Below are positions 32,745 to 41,191 of a stretch of DNA of 64,000 nucleotides, piece after piece. The position numbers and the translations under genes are program-made. The notes under the pieces are model-generated. The model had not been told where the DNA came from. It saw nothing but the letters and a program-made list of their open reading frames with translations, and did no database searches. The stretch covers positions 1-64,000 of the forward strand of contig DAOSES010000012.1 of NCBI GenBank assembly GCA_035363255.1, written 5' to 3'. This DNA is from T3SED10-260 sp035363255. GTDB lineage: Bacteria; Caldisericota; Caldisericia; UBA6126. The first letter of the stretch is position 1; every line of letters starts with the position of its first letter.

Positions 32745-33521
32745 ATGATTGAATTTAATCCCTTAACTTTTTTTGCAGTTATCTTTAATATGACTGTATT
32801 GTTTATATTGTTTCGATTATTTTTCTTCAAACCCATCAAGCAGGTCATAGACCAACGAGAGAATGTGATACAGGAAGCCATCGATAAAAATCAACTTTTG
32901 CATTTGGAAGCTCAGGACAAAACCAAGCAAGCATTTCTAAAACTCAAACAAGCAGAAACCCAGGCTCGAATCACTATAGAGGAAGCTAATCAGCTGAGTG
33001 ATAGTATTCTTACCCAAGCAAAAAATGAGGCTAAGTCCAAGGCGAGAGAAATCATGCAAATCGCTGAAGAAGAAGCTCGTTCTACTCGTGAATCAACCCA
33101 CAAGGAACTAAAAAGAGAAGCTCTTAAAGTTTCAAACATCATTTCCAGAAAACTTCTTGATGCGGTGTTTGATGAAAGCATGGACAATTTTTTTATCCAA
33201 AAAACCCTTGACAACCTTAGCGACTGGGTAGTGGAAGAAAAAGCCTCCAAACAAGTAGCTCTGAAAAAGTTGATCGAAAAAGCCATTGAGTCTGGGAAAG
33301 ATATTCGTATCATTACCAACCATCCCCTATCCAGTGAAACTCAAAATTATTTCTTAAAAAAACTCTATGATGTTTCTGGTCAAAACCTACAACTTGTTTT
33401 TGAAGTTTCCTCCGAGATAGCAGGAGGTTGGAAAATGGGCTTTGGCTTTACAGATGTGGACTTTACCCTTGATGGTCAGATCCAATCTATGGTAGACCAA
33501 TTATCCAGCTATGAACAATAA
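32745..33521 (+). CDS. atpF: ATP synthase b-delta fusion subunit
   Basis: 258 residues where b subunits have about 160-170. Residues about 8-27 form the b membrane helix, and 30-165 a long charged coiled coil, as in b. The last 90 residues instead resemble the C-terminal part of delta, including S-E-I-A-G-G-W-K-M-G-F-G near residue 226 (delta: P-x-L-I-G-G-x-x-x-x-x-G) and a final I-Q-S-M-V-D-Q-L like delta's end. No separate atpH lies in the operon. The N-terminal helical bundle of delta, which grips alpha, has no visible counterpart. Compare the longer b of N-type ATPases and the b-delta fusion of mycobacteria. Confidence 0.88.
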   Translation: MIEFNPLTFFAVIFNMTVLFILFRLFFFKPIKQVIDQRENVIQEAIDKNQLLHLEAQDKTKQAFLKLKQAETQARITIEEANQLSDSILTQAKNEAKSKAREIMQIAEEEARSTRESTHKELKREALKVSNIISRKLLDAVFDESMDNFFIQKTLDNLSDWVVEEKASKQVALKKLIEKAIESGKDIRIITNHPLSSETQNYFLKKLYDVSGQNLQLVFEVSSEIAGGWKMGFGFTDVDFTLDGQIQSMVDQLSSYEQ

Positions 33522-35040
33522 AGTCACCTCTCTCTTTTCTGAATCAGAAATTTCAAAGACTCTGAAAAATTCAGCTCGTACCGCTATACTCCATGAAAAG
33601 GGTGAAATTATCTATGTGGGAGTTTCGGTATTGGAGGCTCGAGGCATTGATAATAGCTTCATTGGAGAAGTAGTATGTGTTGGCGATACCTCAAGAGCCT
33701 ATGTTTTTGGTTTTCGCGAAGAGACAGTCCAGCTCATCTTTTTGGAAGGTAAAGAACAAATTCGAGTAGGTGACCCTGTTTTTAGAACTGGTCAAGCACT
33801 CAAGGTTCCTGTTGGCAGATCTCTCCTGGGACGTATTGTGAATCCCATGGGTTTGCCTATTGACGGGAAAGGAACTTTGATCTCAAGTCAGTATCGACAT
33901 GTAGAAAATCCTGCTCCTTCAGTCATCCAACGTAAACCAGTCACTACTCCCATGCATACGGGCATCAAAACTATCGACTCCATGATTCCCATTGGTAAAG
34001 GACAGCGCGAATTGGTTGTGGGAGATCGACAAACAGGAAAATCCTCTATTCTGATCGACACTATCATAAACCAGGTAAAAAGTGATGTGATCTGTGTTTA
34101 TGTAGCTATCTCACAGCGTTCTTCATCAATTGCATCCATCATCGAGTTGCTCCAGCTTCATGGAGCCTTCGAACATACCATTCTGGTAGTATCTTTGGCT
34201 GAAGATCCTACCTCACTGAGATATTTGGCTCCTTTTTCGGGAGTAGCTATAGCCGAACACTTTGCAGAGCAAGGCAAAGATGTGTTGATAGTTTACGATG
34301 ATCTGTCAAAGCATGCTGATTCTTATCGAGAGCTTTCCCTATTGCTCCAACGACCTCCTGCCAGAGAAGCCTACCCCTCCGATGTGTTTTATCTTCATTC
34401 CCGACTCTTGGAACGCGCAGGAAACTTTACCGAAGCTTTGGGTGGGGGCTCCATAACTGCCTTGCCAGTGATTGAAACTCAGGGGGGAGACATCTCTCAG
34501 TATATTCCCACCAACATCATCTCTATCACTGATGGACAGATATATCTCGAAAAAGAGCTCTTCAACTCGGGCGTTCGACCTGCAATCAACGTTGGTTTGT
34601 CAGTTTCTCGTATTGGAGGTTCAGCTCAAACAAGGTGGACTCGAAAAGTTTCTGGAAGTTTGAGATTGGAACTGAGCCAATACAATGACCTGAAATCTTT
34701 TACTGAGTTTGGGGGAGATCTTGATAAAGAAACCTTGTTTCGTTTGAAACGAGGCGAGCTCCTCGTGGAGTTGATGAAGCAAAAAAATAACTCCCCTTTG
34801 TCTATCGAGTCTCAGGTGATGATGCTTTTTGCCTATTCAAAGCATCTGCTGGACGATATCCCTTTGGATCGAATTCATGAGTTTGAGCTTGGCTTTTTGC
34901 GTTATGTTGAAAAAAATGTTCCTCAGCTGTACACCTTAATCTTTTTAGACAAGCCGGAAGACAAAGTAACAGCTCAAAAACTGGAACAGAGCCTCCTTGA
35001 GTTCAAGCAGATGTTTCTTGACAAGGATAAGATCGAATAA
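33511..35040 (+). CDS. atpA: ATP synthase F1 subunit alpha
   Basis: Non-catalytic nucleotide-binding F1 subunit, 509 residues, near the usual 500-510. Walker A G-D-R-Q-T-G-K-S near residue 168, the P-A-R-E-A-Y-P-S-D-V-F-Y block near residue 285, and the conserved arginine-finger region V-G-L-S-V-S-R-I-G-G near residue 366. It overlaps the b-delta gene by 11 nt and atpG by the TAATG overlap. Confidence 0.96.
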   Translation: MNNKVTSLFSESEISKTLKNSARTAILHEKGEIIYVGVSVLEARGIDNSFIGEVVCVGDTSRAYVFGFREETVQLIFLEGKEQIRVGDPVFRTGQALKVPVGRSLLGRIVNPMGLPIDGKGTLISSQYRHVENPAPSVIQRKPVTTPMHTGIKTIDSMIPIGKGQRELVVGDRQTGKSSILIDTIINQVKSDVICVYVAISQRSSSIASIIELLQLHGAFEHTILVVSLAEDPTSLRYLAPFSGVAIAEHFAEQGKDVLIVYDDLSKHADSYRELSLLLQRPPAREAYPSDVFYLHSRLLERAGNFTEALGGGSITALPVIETQGGDISQYIPTNIISITDGQIYLEKELFNSGVRPAINVGLSVSRIGGSAQTRWTRKVSGSLRLELSQYNDLKSFTEFGGDLDKETLFRLKRGELLVELMKQKNNSPLSIESQVMMLFAYSKHLLDDIPLDRIHEFELGFLRYVEKNVPQLYTLIFLDKPEDKVTAQKLEQSLLEFKQMFLDKDKIE

Positions 35041-35921
35041 TGAATCCTCTGCATTTGCGCAACAAACTGAAATCCATCAACAATCTTTATCACATGGTGC
35101 ATTCTATGGAAACTCTCGCTACCATGAAAATATCCAAATTGAAGCAAGCGCTCGATACTCGGCAAAAATATACCCAACGAGTGGAAGAATTGTTGCGTAA
35201 GCTTGCTCTGTCTTATCCTCAGGAATTTGCTCAAATACCTTTTTTTAAATCTTCAAAGCATCAAACCTATCCCTTATATATCGTATTGAGTTCGGACCGA
35301 GGATTTTGCGGTGCCATGAACAACATGATAGAAGGCGAAGCTAAAAAAAGCCTACGTACCCAGGACCATTATCTTTGCTGGGTATTCGGAAAAAAAACTA
35401 CAAAATGGCTCATGGAAGATGGTTTTAAGGTAGCCCGTAGTATTGACCTTCCTCTCGAAAAGGTGGATGAAAACTATATTCAATCTTTCATTGCAGACTT
35501 ATTGCTGGAAATGGAAACCAAACAAGTAGATGCTGTTTATTTCATTTCAATGAAGTTTTATTCCAGTTTAATACAAAAAATCCAAAATAAAAAAATACTT
35601 CCTCTCGATTGGTCTCATACTATTCAAGAACATGTTTTGCACGAGGAATTGCAAAATACTCTCTTATCCCCCAATCTTACCGCACTCCTTGAGATGATAT
35701 CCTCGCAGTATCTTAAAGCAGTAGTATTGCTGACTTTTATTGAAGCAGCGGCATCCGAACAGGCAATGAGAATGATGAGCATGAAGAATGCCAGTGATAG
35801 TGCAAAAGATATGCTTGAAAAAGTGCGTCAGGATTATCAGGATATGCGCCAGGAAAAGATTACGCGAGAACTGATGGAGCTAGTCCTGTATGAAAGCTCA
35901 ACCAAAAACAAAAGAAGGTAA
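35040..35921 (+). CDS. atpG: ATP synthase F1 subunit gamma
   Basis: Rotor shaft of F1, 293 residues. N-terminal helix with the R-N-K-L-K-S-I and M-E-T-L-A-T-M-K-I-S-K family pattern, S-S-D-R-G-F-C-G near residue 84, and a C-terminal helix with E-A-A-A-S-E-Q-A-M-R-M-M-S-M-K-N-A-S-D near residue 241. Typical alpha-gamma-beta gene order. Confidence 0.95.
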   Translation: MNPLHLRNKLKSINNLYHMVHSMETLATMKISKLKQALDTRQKYTQRVEELLRKLALSYPQEFAQIPFFKSSKHQTYPLYIVLSSDRGFCGAMNNMIEGEAKKSLRTQDHYLCWVFGKKTTKWLMEDGFKVARSIDLPLEKVDENYIQSFIADLLLEMETKQVDAVYFISMKFYSSLIQKIQNKKILPLDWSHTIQEHVLHEELQNTLLSPNLTALLEMISSQYLKAVVLLTFIEAAASEQAMRMMSMKNASDSAKDMLEKVRQDYQDMRQEKITRELMELVLYESSTKNKRR

Positions 35922-35928
35922 CACGCCC

Positions 35929-37317
35929 ATGAACCAAGGTATGATCATTTCTATAGAAGGATCAGTGGTCACAGTCCAGTTTAGCAAAGTTCTTCCAGAC
36001 CTTTACAATGTTTTGGAAGTTTTGGATGCTCATCAAAATTGTGTTTTACTGCTGGAAGTTCAAGAGATTATGCTCAACAACAAAGTAAAATGTGTTGCAC
36101 TGGGCACCACTGAATACCTTTCCAGGGGTAGTCAGGTCAGGGATACTGGCTTTCCGATACGCATCTTTCTTGGAGAAGAACTCCTGGGACGTGTGCTCAA
36201 TGTCTTTGGGCAGGCGGTGGACGGAGGAAGATCCCTTCCTCAGGACCCCCGAGTTTCGATATTACCAAAATTTCCCGAACTATATAAGGTTGAGCCAGTG
36301 TCGGAGATATTGGAAACAGGCATTAAAGTGGTTGATCTCTTGGCTCCCTTCCCCAAAGGGGGAAAGATTGGTTTGTTTGGGGGCGCTGGAGTAGGAAAAA
36401 CCGTGTTTCTGATGGAATTGATGGATAATATTGCAAAAGTTCATCATGGTACCTCCGTTTTTGCGGGTGTTGGGGAACGCACTCGTGAGGGAAATGATCT
36501 GATATCAAGCATGAAGGAAAGCGGAGTTATTGACAACGCAGTATTGGTTTTCGGGCAAATGAATGAACCCCCTGGAATCAGACTTCGAACCCCTTTCACT
36601 GCTTTGACCATCGCTGAGTATTTTCGAGACAAGAAAGAAACTGATGTTTTGGTTTTTATCGACAATGTGTTTAGATATATCCAAGCTGGAGCTGAACTTG
36701 CCGCTCTACTTGGAAGAACTCCCTCTGCGGTTGGCTATCAGTCAACTCTTGCCAGTGAAGTCAGCATGATTGAAGAACGCATTCAATCCACTATTAAAGG
36801 CTCAATTACCTCGATTCAAGCTATTTATGTTCCAGCTGATGATTATACCGATCCTGCTCCTGTTGCGGTTTTTTCCCATCTTGATGCTACCATATCCCTT
36901 TCAAGGTCTCTTGTTGAGCTTGGTATATATCCTTCTGCCGATCCACTAGACTCAAGCTCAAAAATGCTGAATCCAGATATGGTGGGCGAGAAACATTATC
37001 AAACTGCCCAAAAGGTCAAGAAAATTCTTGAAAGATATGCAGAGCTGCGAGATATTATCTCAATCCTTGGCATGAGCGAACTATCGGAAGAAGACCAGGC
37101 ATTAGTATATCGTGCGCGTAAAATTCAAAAGTTTCTATCCCAGCCTTTTTTTGTGGCTGAAAAGTTTTCTGGCATTCCAGGAAAATATGTACCCATAGCT
37201 GATACCGTGGAAGGTTTCAGAGCTATTGCAGATGGAGAGTGCGACGATATTCCAGAGGATCAATTTTATATGAAAGGTTCCTTAAAAGAGATTTTATCTG
37301 AATGGAAAGCCCGATGA
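35929..37317 (+). CDS. atpD: ATP synthase F1 subunit beta
   Basis: Catalytic F1 subunit. ATG 35929 gives the family N-terminus (M-N-Q-G-M-I-I-S-I-E-G); an in-frame ATG at 35890 lies inside atpG. 462 residues with Walker A G-G-A-G-V-G-K-T near residue 148, G-E-R-T-R-E-G-N-D near 180, and Walker B F-I-D-N-V-F-R near 243; the DELSEED region reads M-S-E-L-S-E-E-D near residue 384. Confidence 0.96.
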   Translation: MNQGMIISIEGSVVTVQFSKVLPDLYNVLEVLDAHQNCVLLLEVQEIMLNNKVKCVALGTTEYLSRGSQVRDTGFPIRIFLGEELLGRVLNVFGQAVDGGRSLPQDPRVSILPKFPELYKVEPVSEILETGIKVVDLLAPFPKGGKIGLFGGAGVGKTVFLMELMDNIAKVHHGTSVFAGVGERTREGNDLISSMKESGVIDNAVLVFGQMNEPPGIRLRTPFTALTIAEYFRDKKETDVLVFIDNVFRYIQAGAELAALLGRTPSAVGYQSTLASEVSMIEERIQSTIKGSITSIQAIYVPADDYTDPAPVAVFSHLDATISLSRSLVELGIYPSADPLDSSSKMLNPDMVGEKHYQTAQKVKKILERYAELRDIISILGMSELSEEDQALVYRARKIQKFLSQPFFVAEKFSGIPGKYVPIADTVEGFRAIADGECDDIPEDQFYMKGSLKEILSEWKAR

Positions 37318-37559
37318 TTCTGGAAATTATCTGTTCTTCGGGATACTACAAAAAAATGGAAGTAAATGAAGTAAAGGTATTACTGACCGATGGCTGGGCT
37401 GGCATCAGAGATCATCATTGTCCGATGATTGCTATATTGGATAAAGGAACCTTATGGGCAAGCCAAGAAGGAAAAGAATTCAGTTGGGAGCTTGAGCCTT
37501 CTATTATGGAGGTTAAAGATAATGTGCTTACTGTTTTGGCAGACTTGAATCCTCGCTAA
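37314..37559 (+). CDS. atpC: ATP synthase F1 subunit epsilon, N-terminal domain only
   Basis: 81 residues from ATG 37314, which overlaps the atpD stop. The sequence covers the beta-sandwich domain (I-R-D-H-H-C-P-M near residue 31 corresponds to the G-x-L-x-x-H-x-P block) and stops where the C-terminal helix-turn-helix usually starts, so the regulatory helices that inhibit ATP hydrolysis in typical epsilon (about 130-140 residues) are missing. The last 32 nt overlap pduL on the opposite strand. Confidence 0.88.
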   Translation: MILEIICSSGYYKKMEVNEVKVLLTDGWAGIRDHHCPMIAILDKGTLWASQEGKEFSWELEPSIMEVKDNVLTVLADLNPR

Positions 37560-38124
37560 TTACAGTTACTAAATCGCAGTTGGATAAACCCCCTGCATTA
37601 GCTTCGTCTGTATCCAAATGAAAATCGAGCACAAAATCGTGCCGAACTCGTATTACGACATTTCGAAAAATGATAGCCCGGGGGCCATGACTTGCCACAG
37701 CAACCACCTGACCATTGGATACCTGGAATTTTTCTGCATCGCTGGTATGCATATGAATGTGCCTTGAGGCTATGATGACCCCTTTCTCAAGCACAACCGA
37801 ACCCATGGGTCCAATCAAGGTTACTCCGGGGGTGTTTTCGATTTGCCCCGATTCACGAACGGGGGCTTTGATTCCAAGTTTGAAGCTATCGGTCATGGAA
37901 ACTTCGATTTGGGTTTCGGGTCTCACTGGACCAAGGATTCTAACCTTTTCGATGGATCCTTTGGGTCCTTGGAGAGTCAAGGTTTCTTCTGCTGCAAACT
38001 GACCTGTTTGGGTAAGGTCTTTCATGACCTTGAGAGAATAGCCTTTGCCAAAGAGGCTTTCCAGATCTTCCTGAGATAAATGCAGGTGACGATTAGATAC
38101 TCCAACGGGGATGGAAAAGTTCAT
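37528..38124 (-). CDS. pduL: PduL-type phosphate acyltransferase
   Basis: Converts acyl-CoA and phosphate to acyl phosphate and CoA; in organisms without microcompartments, usually an acetate-pathway phosphotransacetylase. 198 residues in two similar beta-barrel halves; zinc ligands in S-N-R-H-L-H-L near residue 10 and A-S-R-H-I-H-M near residue 119. No microcompartment encapsulation peptide precedes the first motif, and no shell genes are nearby, so a housekeeping role with acetate kinase is more likely. Overlaps atpC tail-to-tail. Confidence 0.92.
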   Translation of the reverse strand: MNFSIPVGVSNRHLHLSQEDLESLFGKGYSLKVMKDLTQTGQFAAEETLTLQGPKGSIEKVRILGPVRPETQIEVSMTDSFKLGIKAPVRESGQIENTPGVTLIGPMGSVVLEKGVIIASRHIHMHTSDAEKFQVSNGQVVAVASHGPRAIIFRNVVIRVRHDFVLDFHLDTDEANAGGLSNCDLVTVISEDSSLPKQ

Positions 38125-38143
38125 AACTTATGCTCCAGTCTTG

Positions 38144-39691
38144 CTAAAAAGCATTGATTTTAAAGAGGAAGTATAGGCATATGATACCTATCCAAACCAA
38201 AGAAATAGCTTGGATGCTTTGTTTTTTGTTTTTTATACTTTGGGCAAGATCAAACAAACTGAACAAAAGGATACCGCTTAACAAACCTTCAACGGGATTC
38301 ATGGTGCTTAGGGTGATGAGGATCATGGGAAAGAAGACCAGGTAGTCACTTGGATGTTTCAGCGAAACATGACGGAAAAACAGCTCCAGGAGTTGGGTGC
38401 CAAGGACGATCCAAATAAAAGCAATGAGGGAGGGATTTACGAAGTATCCCAAGGCAGGAGCTAAGAGTAGGGCAATAAGGATAAACAAGGAAACGAAGAG
38501 ACTGGTAAAATACGACTTGCTTTTGATTAGAAGAGAGAAAACGCTGTGCTCGGTATAAGAAAAAACCAAACCGGAGGATAAGACTCCGCCAAGACTACTG
38601 AAAGCATTCCAACGATGGAAGGTGGAATCGCTGATATCTTTTTTGTCATGGTCTGGATGAATTTTTTGATGGCTTTGATGAAGGCTTTGGTGAATGAAAA
38701 TTGAATAAAAAACCATGAAAAAGAAACTCATCAAACTGAGACGTATGAGTGAAAAGTTGCTCTGCACTATACGGAAAAAATTTCCCCATTGCTTGAGGTT
38801 AAGGGCTCCACTTTCTCCGAAAACATGCGAAAAAACCGTTCCGAATATATCGGGACGATAGGGCTGAGGGGTAAACGATAGCTTTTTAAAAGAGGACATC
38901 CAGCCCGAATCGCGAAGCGAGGTCCATTCTGCGGGAAGAACAAAGCCCACTGCAATGATAAACACCATACTCCATAAAAAAGCTGAAGCAGAATTGCGTG
39001 CACGAAGGAAGAGGTAGAGTCCAAGACCTAAAAGGAGCAAGACCATCGTTGGGGTCATGAAAGTATCGACTGAGAGAGGGAAATAAGCACTGCTTCCCCG
39101 GAAAGCAAGTCCAAAACTTTTTTGGATGTCGCTACTTACTGGAGTAAGCCTAACAATACCTGATTGCATGAGACCAAAAAGGACAAGTTGCATCCCAAGG
39201 GCAAGGGGGATAAATTTGATGACAGGGTCAGGTATCCATTTAATCCATAGATCTTTTTTGAAGATGAAACTACAGAGTGCAAAAGCAAGAAAGCCTATCA
39301 GAGAAGCGATGATTAAAAAGTGGATGGAATAGCCAAGATAGTTTTTTCCACTCACCACAAAAATAAAAGCCCAATAGTAGTTGGGAAGGATGAGATAGGG
39401 CTTTTTAGTTAAAAAACCACTGAGACTGGTGAGGATAATACTTCCCAGGCCCAGCATAACCACAAGGATTGGGAAAACCAGGTTGTAAACGTTTGCGTCA
39501 AAGGCGAATTTTAAAATTTCGGCGGTGATGATAATTCCAAAGAAGCTGGGAAAAAAAAGCTGGAGAGAAGTTAAAAGATCCTTGCTTAGATGGCGAAATG
39601 GTGATTTCTTTTCTTCTCGAGTGGCTTCATTAACACCAGGATCTATTCGTTGGATATTTTTTTTGGCTTTTTTCTTGTTCATCTTGATCAT
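38144..39691 (-). CDS. Multi-pass permease, divergent AzgA/NCS2-like
   Basis: 515 residues with roughly a dozen membrane segments after a basic 35-residue N-terminal tail. The layout, the I-P-D-P-V-I-K-F-I-P-L-A-L-G-M-Q segment and the F-F-P-M-I-L-I-T-L-S-T-M-N-P-V-E-G-L segment resemble AzgA-type purine permeases of the NCS2 superfamily, but the usual substrate-site motif (T-S-x-x-T) is not seen. Purine transport would suit the purine theme but is not shown. ATG 39691 overlaps the stop of the previous gene; ATG 39682 has a better-spaced aaagga site and may be the true start. About 17% of the protein is a hydrophilic loop and tail. Confidence 0.6.
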   Translation of the reverse strand: MIKMNKKKAKKNIQRIDPGVNEATREEKKSPFRHLSKDLLTSLQLFFPSFFGIIITAEILKFAFDANVYNLVFPILVVMLGLGSIILTSLSGFLTKKPYLILPNYYWAFIFVVSGKNYLGYSIHFLIIASLIGFLAFALCSFIFKKDLWIKWIPDPVIKFIPLALGMQLVLFGLMQSGIVRLTPVSSDIQKSFGLAFRGSSAYFPLSVDTFMTPTMVLLLLGLGLYLFLRARNSASAFLWSMVFIIAVGFVLPAEWTSLRDSGWMSSFKKLSFTPQPYRPDIFGTVFSHVFGESGALNLKQWGNFFRIVQSNFSLIRLSLMSFFFMVFYSIFIHQSLHQSHQKIHPDHDKKDISDSTFHRWNAFSSLGGVLSSGLVFSYTEHSVFSLLIKSKSYFTSLFVSLFILIALLLAPALGYFVNPSLIAFIWIVLGTQLLELFFRHVSLKHPSDYLVFFPMILITLSTMNPVEGLLSGILLFSLFDLAQSIKNKKQSIQAISLVWIGIICLYFLFKINAF

Positions 39692-40200
39692 TCCTTTCGC
39701 AAAACATACTGCTCTGCCAATAACTGATAACGTCTGGCAGATTGTTCGATGGATAAAATCTCTTCATTGCTAAGCTTGCGAACTACTTTTCCTGGTATGC
39801 CCAACACCAAAGAACCTGCTTCAATTTCTTTGCCTTCCGTAACGATGGAACCAGCTCCGATAATACAGTTTTCATGAACAATGCATCGATTTAGTAGAAT
39901 TGCTCCCATTCCAATCAACACCCTATCTTTGACAGTCGCTGCATGTATGATGGCTTGATGCCCCACTGTGACAAAATCTCCGATAGTGCAGGGGTAATCT
40001 TTTTCAACATGAAGGGTGGACTGATCCTGGATGTTGCTATACTTCCCGATAAAAATATCAGCTAAATCAGCTCTAAGAACGGCATTGGGCCAGATGCTGG
40101 CATATTCTTGGATGTGTACGGAACCAATAAGCTGGCAAGCGGGAAAAAGGTAAGATTGATGATGTATACTTGGGCTATGTTGTTTAAATCTAATAATCAT
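39688..40200 (-). CDS. Gamma-carbonic-anhydrase-like hexapeptide-repeat protein
   Basis: About 170 residues forming a left-handed beta helix. The zinc ligands of the gamma-CA family are visible as H in S-T-L-H-V-E near residue 64 and the pair in V-T-V-G-H-Q-A-I-I-H-A near residue 84. YrdA/PaaY-type proteins of this group often have an uncertain function in vivo. ATG 40200 is chosen, with an aaaagg run about 9 nt upstream; GTG 40209 is an alternative. First gene of the short minus-strand group. Confidence 0.88.
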   Translation of the reverse strand: MIIRFKQHSPSIHHQSYLFPACQLIGSVHIQEYASIWPNAVLRADLADIFIGKYSNIQDQSTLHVEKDYPCTIGDFVTVGHQAIIHAATVKDRVLIGMGAILLNRCIVHENCIIGAGSIVTEGKEIEAGSLVLGIPGKVVRKLSNEEILSIEQSARRYQLLAEQYVLRKE

Positions 40201-40328
40201 ACCCTCCACCTTTTCATCTATTCCGAGTGAGATATAAAAAAATAACTCTTCTAAAAGGATAAAAAACTACATTGAAAATGCAAACCTTTATCACGATTTG
40301 TACCCCATCGAAAATAAGACTAAAATCA

Positions 40329-40356
40329 TTGAAATTACTGAGGGCCAGTTTATAAT
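40329..40356 (+). promoter_or_regulatory. Strong predicted promoter of the 6S RNA gene
   Basis: TTGAAA at 40329-40334, a 16-nt spacer and a perfect TATAAT at 40351-40356. The expected start, about 40363-40364, lies 2-3 nt before the first paired base of the RNA below. Confidence 0.8.
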
Positions 40357-40363
40357 TAATTTC

Positions 40364-40536
40364 AGCCCTGCGGTGGTAGTGATCGTTCAGTAGTTTTGAC
40401 CAACATTCTGTTGAACAAGGAGTAGAAATATAGATGAAGTGGCTCCTGAAGAAATGATGGAACCCGAAGTCTGTTCTTCGCTCCAAAAGTGGGTATAAAG
40501 GCTCAAAAACCCTGCTACACACGCCACTGTGGGGAT
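40364..40536 (+). ncRNA. ssrS: 6S RNA
   Basis: A structured RNA of about 175 nt in an interval without a credible gene. A 15-bp closing stem with one bulged A joins 40366-40381 to 40520-40534; inside it, GTAG 40390-40393 pairs with CTAC 40515-40518. Further hairpins are AGGAG/CTCCT (40418-40422 with 40443-40447) and a CGAAG/CTTCG hairpin near 40465-40480. The segment AGTTTTGACCAAC (40392-40404) matches, with one base missing, the template of the 14-nt product RNA (GUUCGGUCAAAACU) that I recall for Bacillus subtilis 6S-1. Size, closing stem and strong promoter also fit. It would sequester vegetative RNA polymerase. It ends just before the rseC ribosome site. Confidence 0.82.
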
Positions 40537-40558
40537 TTCGTTTTTGGAGGTACATCGA

Positions 40559-40987
40559 ATGATGAGAAAAGGTTTGGTAAAAAAGACCCTTGGTGACAAG
40601 GTGTGGGTGGAAATTCTCAAAGACCATCCTCTGGATGATATCAGCCAGCACTCTTCCTGCTCATGCTCTTCTTGCGCAGGATGCCATACTCAAGAAAATC
40701 ATGTCCTGGTTGACACCTCCATCGAAGTTCAACCAGGCGATCGAGTTGAACTGCATCTTGAAAGTTGGAAACTTTTCACCACTGCAATTATCGCATTTAT
40801 CCTCCCGGTTTTTTCTCTAATATTTGCCCTATGGATTAGCCGAGACTACCAGGTAGCCATACAAAAATGGGCTTTAGTTTTATCTTTTCTTGCTTTTTCT
40901 TTCTTAATTGCGTATATTTTTGATAAGTTTAATAAAGCAAAAGTAAAGCTAGTAAAAGTATTGGAAAAGGATCAAACTAATGAATAG
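40559..40987 (+). CDS. rseC: RseC/MucC-family SoxR-reducing-system-like protein
   Basis: 142 residues. The N-terminal soluble part has a V-K-K-T-L-G-D-K-V-W-V-E-I opening and a cysteine cluster (C-S-C-S-S-C-A-G-C) near residue 42; two membrane segments follow at about 74-94 and 102-122. RseC proteins occur with Rnf/Rsx electron transfer complexes or sigma-E systems; neither is in view, so the role here is open. The start at 40559 is set by tttttggagg, 8 nt upstream; this ribosome site lies at the 3' end of the 6S RNA gene. Confidence 0.82.
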   Translation: MMRKGLVKKTLGDKVWVEILKDHPLDDISQHSSCSCSSCAGCHTQENHVLVDTSIEVQPGDRVELHLESWKLFTTAIIAFILPVFSLIFALWISRDYQVAIQKWALVLSFLAFSFLIAYIFDKFNKAKVKLVKVLEKDQTNE

Positions 40988-41162
40988 AGAACTCGCTAAC
41001 GGAATGATTGTTGGACTAGTCATTGGGATGTTCGTTTCAATTTTATTCGCACCAGAGGATTGTTTGAATGTCAAACGCAAGTATCTTGATCGTTTGCTTC
41101 AGGCTTTATCCCTGCGCAACGTTGAAGTAATTGAAAGCATTGTGGATGAGGATGTGCATTAA
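40980..41162 (+). CDS. Small YtxH-like membrane protein
   Basis: 60 residues with one membrane segment (about 8-24) containing glycines and ending in F-A-P-E, the usual start of the amphipathic part in YtxH/gas vesicle-like small proteins, followed by a short helical tail. Function unknown. It overlaps rseC by 8 nt. Confidence 0.6.
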   Translation: MNRELANGMIVGLVIGMFVSILFAPEDCLNVKRKYLDRLLQALSLRNVEVIESIVDEDVH

Positions 41163-41191
41163 AATCTGAGTCTCTTGTTAGGAGATTAACG

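Noticed and set aside
37528..38124. A bacterial microcompartment locus around pduL
   Set aside because: No shell protein genes, no encapsulation peptide and no diol or ethanolamine enzymes lie nearby.
40214..40651. A 145-codon open frame on the minus strand
   Set aside because: It is antisense to the 6S RNA and the rseC start, without coding character or a ribosome site.
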